NCBI RefSeq assembly: GCF_041146795.1
Contig: NC_135168.1
Span: 36,200,870-36,264,869, forward strand
DNA: 64,000 bases
Source of the DNA: Maylandia zebra
Lineage: Eukaryota; Chordata; Actinopteri; Cichliformes; Cichlidae
Direction of reading: 5' to 3'
Positions 60,101 to 64,000 of this stretch are shown here, one piece after another. The first letter of the stretch is position 1. Each line of letters begins with the position of its first letter. The translations under genes were made by a program, and so were the position numbers. The notes under the pieces are model-generated. The model did no database searches, was not told where the DNA came from, and was given only the letters and a program-made list of their open reading frames with translations.

Positions 60101-62965
60101 TAAATCTTTGCAGTTTTGAAAGGAAGCTGGGCTTACATTGTAAAAATGAAAAATTTACATATGAATAAATTGGCTCTGTGATGCTCCCTGGGCGGCGGGA
60201 CATGTAGGAGGAACGAGGCTGGTGTTTAAGATTCGCAGCTGTACAGATCTCTGACTTTTGATTGGCAGCAGGTCATGACTGGCTGCTGTGAAACCATTGC
60301 TGGGCACTTCAGCTGCTGTTGCCTAGACCTAGAAGATGTGTGAGTCAGTAATATAAAATGCGCATATGCAGCTCCATTGTACAAATGTTTTGACCCCAGA
60401 TAGATTTGTGTGCTTATAAAAGAAAGTATACTGATCCAATATATGAAAGGTATTTGTATAGCCTTTCAGCTGCTTGCATAACTCTATTTGTGCATTTGTC
60501 CTGCTGAATTTGTAGCTTTGTTCACATCTAACAAAAAATGATCAGTCTCTAGTTTTTACGACTTTTTCATTTTAATGGAAAAAGGCACAATATCAACTAA
60601 AAAATTCAGAAAAAAAACCCACATACCTGAAAATTGTAAATTGATTTGCTTATTATTGAGTGAAATAAGCATTTTACCCCCTACAACCCAGCCAAAACTC
60701 TGGCTCCCACAGATTGGTTGTGTGCCCATGTGACACGCAGATTAAAACCAGTCAATGAATCAATCAATTACAAATACTCCTGATCGCAACTCATCATGTG
60801 GACATGTGTGCTACATGTCCACAGAATCCATTTCTTCCATTCCAACCTCTCCACCACCAAGGGTGAGACCAAAGAACTGTCAAAAGACGTCAGGGACAAT
60901 CTGTAGACCTGCACAAGGCTGGAATGGGCTACAAGACCATCAGCAGTAAGCTTGGTGAGAAGGTGACAGTGCCTCATGGCATTGAAGATGATCAGGAGAA
61001 AAGCTGTGGGTCAGTCCAAAACTATACGGGAGGAACTAGTTAATGATCTGAGGGCAGTTGGGACCACAGTGGCCAAGGACACTACTGGTAACATAATATG
61101 CCGTAATGGACTGAAATTTTGCAGGTCTCCCTACTCAAGTCTTGGGTGAGAGAAGCGGCCCAAAATCCCAACCACAAGAAGCATATTACCACTGTGGTTG
61201 CCAACAGAAGTTTCTTCACCAAGTACCACTTCATGTTTTGCTTAAAGATCAAATACCAATTTCACTCAATGCCTTGCAAATCACTTTCTAACTTTCAAGT
61301 AAGGTGTTTTTCTGGATTTTTAGATGATATTCTGTTTCTCTTCATTAAAATGAAACTACCATAAAAATTGGAGGTAGTTCATTTCTTTGGAAGTGAGGAA
61401 ACTTACAAATCCAATAGGGGATAATATACGATTCTTGCTGTTCAACAGTCCTGGGTCTTCAGTGTTGTATCGTTTGTTTCATAATGGGACAAAATATTTT
61501 GAGATGGTGAAAGATCTGGCCTTCAGGCAGATCAGTTCAGAAACTGGACTCTTTTGCTATAAAGCCAAGTTGTTGTAATAGCTGCAATATGCAGTTAAGT
61601 ATTGTTTCATGCAAGGCCTTTCTTAAAAAAGACACGATGGATGGGAGCACATGTTGCTCTGAAACTTGTATTACCTTTCAGAATTGATGGTCCCTTTCCA
61701 GATGTGTAAGATACATTGGCACTAATGCACCCTCATACCATCATAGATGCCATATCCATGTTTTCCAAAAAGAATTCCACATTTAAATTTTTCTGAACAC
61801 AGATCAGTTTTCCACAAGCTAATTTCAAATGTCCTCAGTCCATTTTAAATGAGCTTAACCCCTTAGAAAGTGTTTCAGGATTGTGTTCGCATATAGCTTG
61901 TCTTTGGATGATGGAGCTTTTACCTGCTTTTATGGATGGCACGGTCAACAGTTTTCACAGATAGTGGTTTCTGGAAGTGTCCTTCAGCCTATGCAATGAC
62001 TTCCACAACAGAGACATGTCTGTTTTCAAGGCAGTGGCACCTGAGGGTGTGAAGATCTTAGATTTCAATACTGATTTTCAGCCTCGTCTCTTGTGCAGAG
62101 GAAATTTTGAGAATAAAAATCATTGCTTTGTTTTTATTTACATTTTACATATGGAGTGCAGGGGTTTTTATATTGTAGTCTACTGTTTATGATGCTTATC
62201 CATGCATATTTTCTCAGTTTGTTTTGATGTTTGTGCATCGCTTTGTAACAAAGTGCCTTGAAGCACACTATGTATTTATTTATTCAGTCTGATGTGGGAA
62301 AATGGTCATGATTTGTTTTGTAAATGCTCAGAAAGCCTCTCCACTACCGCACAGCCACTCAGTCCCTGCAATAGCACAGTGTGTGTTTTCATCTCTAATG
62401 ATATCCAGGTGGAGCATAAGTCATGGTGACACTTTTATATATGATCGACTGTAGGTGCAGAGTCTGACTAAGCGCTAATAGCACCCTGAGGGGACTCTAC
62501 TATGGTAATGACATTCTAGGCCAGCTATATTAACCAAGCACCGATGAGTGAAGTGAATGCATTTGTAATAAATCAAGGGCAAATGGTTTGTGTGGCTGTT
62601 TCAGAGGCGGAGGTAAAGAGATCACACCAGCATTGCCTCACGAGCGAGCTGTAATTTCTCTGTCTGGGTGTTTTTCAGCATCAGGGACCAGTTCCTTTAG
62701 CCGCAGATTGCCTTACAGCTTGTAAATGTAATAACCACTGTGTCAGATTTCAGATTCCCGATGTGTTTCAGAGATTTGACAGCTTACCAGCAGCTCTGTC
62801 AAAAACACTAGGTCTTGACTGACCTGTGTAACATGATTCTAATGCAGTTGGCTTGTTCATTCCCGCAGGTCTGGTGATAGGCTATTCTATGACTCCACCC
62901 GTCCTCGACAGCCCCAAAGACGAACTAGTGATTGCAGCCCACACAACACTCACTCTTACATGCAG
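45139..62965 (+). CDS. flt4: flt4 (VEGFR3) 5' end: coding exons 1 and 2, gene continues beyond window
   Basis: Exon 1, 45139-45196, encodes a signal peptide, MKTDFMLFCRTWIGLAYAS, and ends in phase 1 before GTGAGG. Exon 2, 62869-62965, starts after TTCCCGCAG and reads GLVIGYSMTPPVLDSPKDEL then a stretch ending LTLTCR before GTATGTG. GLV-GYSMTPP is diagnostic of the mature FLT4 N-terminus, and LTC supplies the first Cys of Ig domain 1. The phases (1, then 2) fit human FLT4. The rest of the extracellular Ig domains, the membrane segment and the kinase lie to the right of the window. FLT4 is the plasma-membrane receptor for VEGF-C and VEGF-D that drives lymphatic and venous sprouting. FLT4 also lies in human 5q35.3. 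Confidence 0.92.
47940..48110 (+). repeat. Diverged teleost dispersed repeat
   Basis: GTGGTTTTGGAGGCAACATC, GGGATGCCATGAGATTTGAT and TTCAGCGATCCCCACATGCT follow the order of a common fish repeat with a repeating 'atggattgccatgaaatttggt ... gatcccc' pattern. Class unknown. Confidence 0.45.
48240..48430. repeat. Diverged teleost dispersed repeat, possibly hAT-related
   Basis: TTATTGGTGTAGCCCTCCAC and GAAAATGAATAGCCCACTCC resemble one end of a common fish repeat that closes with 'aatagcccacccctg'. Only a fragment is present. Confidence 0.35.
49655..49835 (+). repeat. 3' part of a tRNA-derived SINE family
   Basis: TTGGGCAAAAGATTGAACCC, a spaced TGTCTGTGAATG run and a closing CAATCCATTTAC match the body and end of a common teleost SINE. 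The tRNA-like head is missing here; a head of the same family occurs at 55080. Confidence 0.55.
51954..51975. repeat. A22 homopolymer
   Basis: Twenty-two consecutive A in flt4 intron 1. No retroposon body is evident to its left. Confidence 0.95.
55080..55165 (+). repeat. tRNA-like head of a SINE
   Basis: GGGCGGCTGCGGTTTGGGAG gives a decayed A box region and GGTCAGCGGTTCAATCTCCA contains a B box (GGTTCAATC). It is not a tRNA gene: there is no cloverleaf and the A box is broken. Confidence 0.55.
55285..56045 (-). mobile_element. Tc1-like transposon relic (lineage B, copy 2)
   Basis: Minus-strand fragments KNIAWSDLGSEFG and NNMKAWIQPALTVS match the catalytic segment around the WSDE motif, then the sequence jumps to a C-terminal TDHLWDV-like piece near 55400, an internal deletion. 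The N-terminal coding part is recognisable at 55800-56000. Same family as 32430-33415. The terminal repeats are badly decayed. Confidence 0.75.
58235..58400 (-). repeat. CCTGAGCCTGGTTCTGCTGG teleost repeat, copy 4 of 4
   Basis: Read on the minus strand, GCAGGAGGTTTCTTCCTGTT, GTGAGGTTTTCCTTCCCACT and TTGTTGGGGTTTCTATC follow the same order as the other copies, here inverted. Confidence 0.7.
59460..60075 (+). repeat. Diverged teleost dispersed repeat, about 0.6 kb
   Basis: TTCTTGGCCAAACTACAGAT, AACAGCTAGCTTGGCTCTGA, CTTATCTAAGTCACAGCAAG and AAAGCAAATCAGCATATTTT appear in the order of a common fish repeat that closes with 'agaaagcgaataagcgtattt'. Non-coding; class unknown. Confidence 0.55.
60491..61437 (+). 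mobile_element. Tc1-like transposon relic (lineage C), catalytic core deleted
   Basis: The left part carries CTGCTGAATTTGTAGC and AAATGATCAGTCTCT; the right part carries TTTCTGGATTTTTAG, ATGAAACTACCATAA and TTTCTTTGGAAGTGAGGAAA, which are inverted counterparts. In between, KELSKDVRDN, GYKTISSKLGE-like and REELVNDLRAVGTTVAKDT match the paired helix-turn-helix N-terminus of Tc1 transposase. The frame then passes directly into 3' terminal sequence, so the DDE domain is missing. Confidence 0.8.
61600..62177 (-). mobile_element. Tc1/mariner-like transposon relic (lineage D)
   Basis: TTCAGAATTGATGGTCCCTT, CACCCTCATACCATCATAGA, GTCCTCAGTCCATTTTAAAT and GATGGCACGGTCAACAGTTT follow the reverse of a common fish element's transposase, and GTTTTTATTTACATTTTACA near 62140 followed by TATTGTA is its characteristic end. 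Much decayed. It starts about 160 bp after lineage C ends. Confidence 0.65.
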
Positions 62966-63900
62966 GTATGTGTGTCTTCTCGTTTTGGACTGACTACATG
63001 CACTTGTGCATGACAAACTGTGTGTTTTTTCAGGAAATTACAAAAAATCATCATTGATAGATTAAAAAAAATGTGTTACTTGCAATCAACAAATGAGAAA
63101 AATACATTTCGACTCTGCTACAGTTCATTTTTCAGAAAAAGTTACCAGTTTTATTGCATCTTTCGTGAACAAAGGATCTGGACACTCATGCATTGCTAAT
63201 AGTTTTCATAGCATTTTATACGTCTTACATTTGTGATGCAAACTGTCAGTTTAAATAAGAAAAGTCTGCACTTGTTTTACTCTGCTTTTTCTAAACCATA
63301 TAAACAATGGGCCATGTCTTATAAGAAAGAGATTTTTTTTGTTCTAAAGCAAAGCCAGATCCGATTTAAACTGAGCCTCTGTCATATATGAATCAACTCA
63401 TGATAATGATCCTATATCCCTATAAAATCTCAGCTGTGCTGTCTGCTGCCCCAAGCAGTCCCTCCTTTAACCATTTTGTTTTTGTGGTGAACAAAAAAAA
63501 AGAAGAAGAAAAGCTGTCTTTGCTAAAGCTGATATTATTTTTGGTCTTTTCCAGATTATTTCTCAGATAAATGTTTTCATCTTTAAAAAAAATAAACCTC
63601 CCATAAGGGAAAATTATTCACTGAGGCTGTAAAATACTTAAATTATCATCTGTCATGTTTGTGTCATTTCCAGCCATCACATTTTGGCACCATGTGCACA
63701 TTTCTGTCATTGCTGTTTAGTGGAGCAAGGTGATGAAAGCATAGCTATCGGTTTTCAGGCAGCAATTATGGTTGCAATCGTAATGCCTCTGGGTTAACAT
63801 AACTGAATTTATGTGACAAAGCTCAAAGCAAACAAGGATGTACAGATGCTCTGGAAAATTTATAGCACTACAAGTGCAAAATGCACACTCACAGTCACAC
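62966..63900 (+). other. flt4: Start of flt4 intron 2
   Basis: AT-rich intron sequence after the GTATGTG donor. No exon or recognised repeat before 63901. Confidence 0.7.
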
Positions 63901-64000
63901 TGTCATGATACGTTGTGTGGCAGGCAGGAGAAGGACCCAATAGCAAAACTCACAGACACGGGGATGAACTCAAAATCACAGCTTTAATGCTGGAATGGCA
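63901..64000 (-). mobile_element. End of an LTR-like element cut by the window edge
   Basis: Starts TGTCATGATACGTTG. Read on the minus strand, the last 100 bases run AGCTGTGATTTTGAGTTC, CCCCGTGTCTGTGAG, TTGGGTCCTTCTCCTGCC and end CATGACA, the order of the 3' end of a fish LTR downstream of its poly(A) signal. The other end is outside the window. Confidence 0.5.

Larger units (their letters stand above)
45197..62868 (+). other. flt4: flt4 intron 1, 17.7 kb
   Basis: One intron with donor GTGAGG and acceptor CCCGCAG. No credible coding exon inside; the open frames are short and unlike known proteins. Contents are old repeats: 47940-48110, 48240-48430, 49655-49835, 51954-51975, 55080-55165, 55285-56045, 58235-58400, 59460-60075, 60491-61437 and 61600-62177. 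The stretches 45200-47900, 50000-54900 and 56100-58200 hold nothing I recognise and are the places to look for enhancers. Confidence 0.8.

Overview
This is a window of vertebrate nuclear DNA, almost certainly from a percomorph teleost and possibly a cichlid (the family-level guess is weak). The genes are split by GT-AG introns, the non-coding DNA is AT-rich, and the dispersed repeats are typical of teleosts: Tc1-like relics, a tRNA-derived SINE, a hAT MITE and LTR fragments. I see no bacterial, plasmid or phage features and no CRISPR array. Exon limits were set by eye from splice sites, reading phase and remembered family sequences. No alignment was run.

Layout from left to right. (1) 227-253 (-) is a nine-codon first coding exon, probably ddx41, running off the left edge. 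(2) 2075-14080 (-) is fam193b in ten coding exons, 971 aa. (3) 15427-17675 (+) is mxd3 in six coding exons, 197 aa; it is divergent from fam193b across about 1.3 kb. (4) 20111-23721 (-) is prelid1 in five coding exons, 210 aa; it is tail-to-tail with mxd3 and the two poly(A) signals are about 140 bp apart. (5) 26075-27190 (-) is an intronless Y2-subfamily neuropeptide Y receptor, best called npy7r, 371 aa. (6) 34099-39050 (+) is a TRIM-type RING, coiled-coil, PRY-SPRY protein of 436 aa with no visible B-box. (7) 45139 onward (+) is the 5' end of flt4 (VEGFR3): the signal-peptide exon, a 17.7-kb first intron, the exon for the start of the first Ig domain, then the beginning of intron 2.

The gene set DDX41, FAM193B, MXD3, PRELID1 and FLT4 is the content of human 5q35.3. 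This is old vertebrate synteny and it supports assigning the receptor to NPY7R, a subtype lost in mammals. The genes are not an operon or a pathway. They cover a putative RNA helicase, an uncharacterised FAM193 protein, a MAX-dimerising repressor, a mitochondrial phosphatidic-acid carrier, a peptide GPCR, a putative E3 ligase and a lymphangiogenic receptor tyrosine kinase.

The rest is introns, UTRs and intergenic DNA rich in decayed mobile elements. The clearest are a hAT MITE with 8-bp target duplication in the mxd3 3' UTR (18649-19109), a solo LTR with a perfect 5-bp duplication upstream of flt4 (43790-44266), and six Tc1/mariner relics from about five lineages. I found no convincing undescribed system. 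The most useful leads are the B-box-less TRIM with a 14-nt microexon, two strong hairpins, and the mobile-element record.
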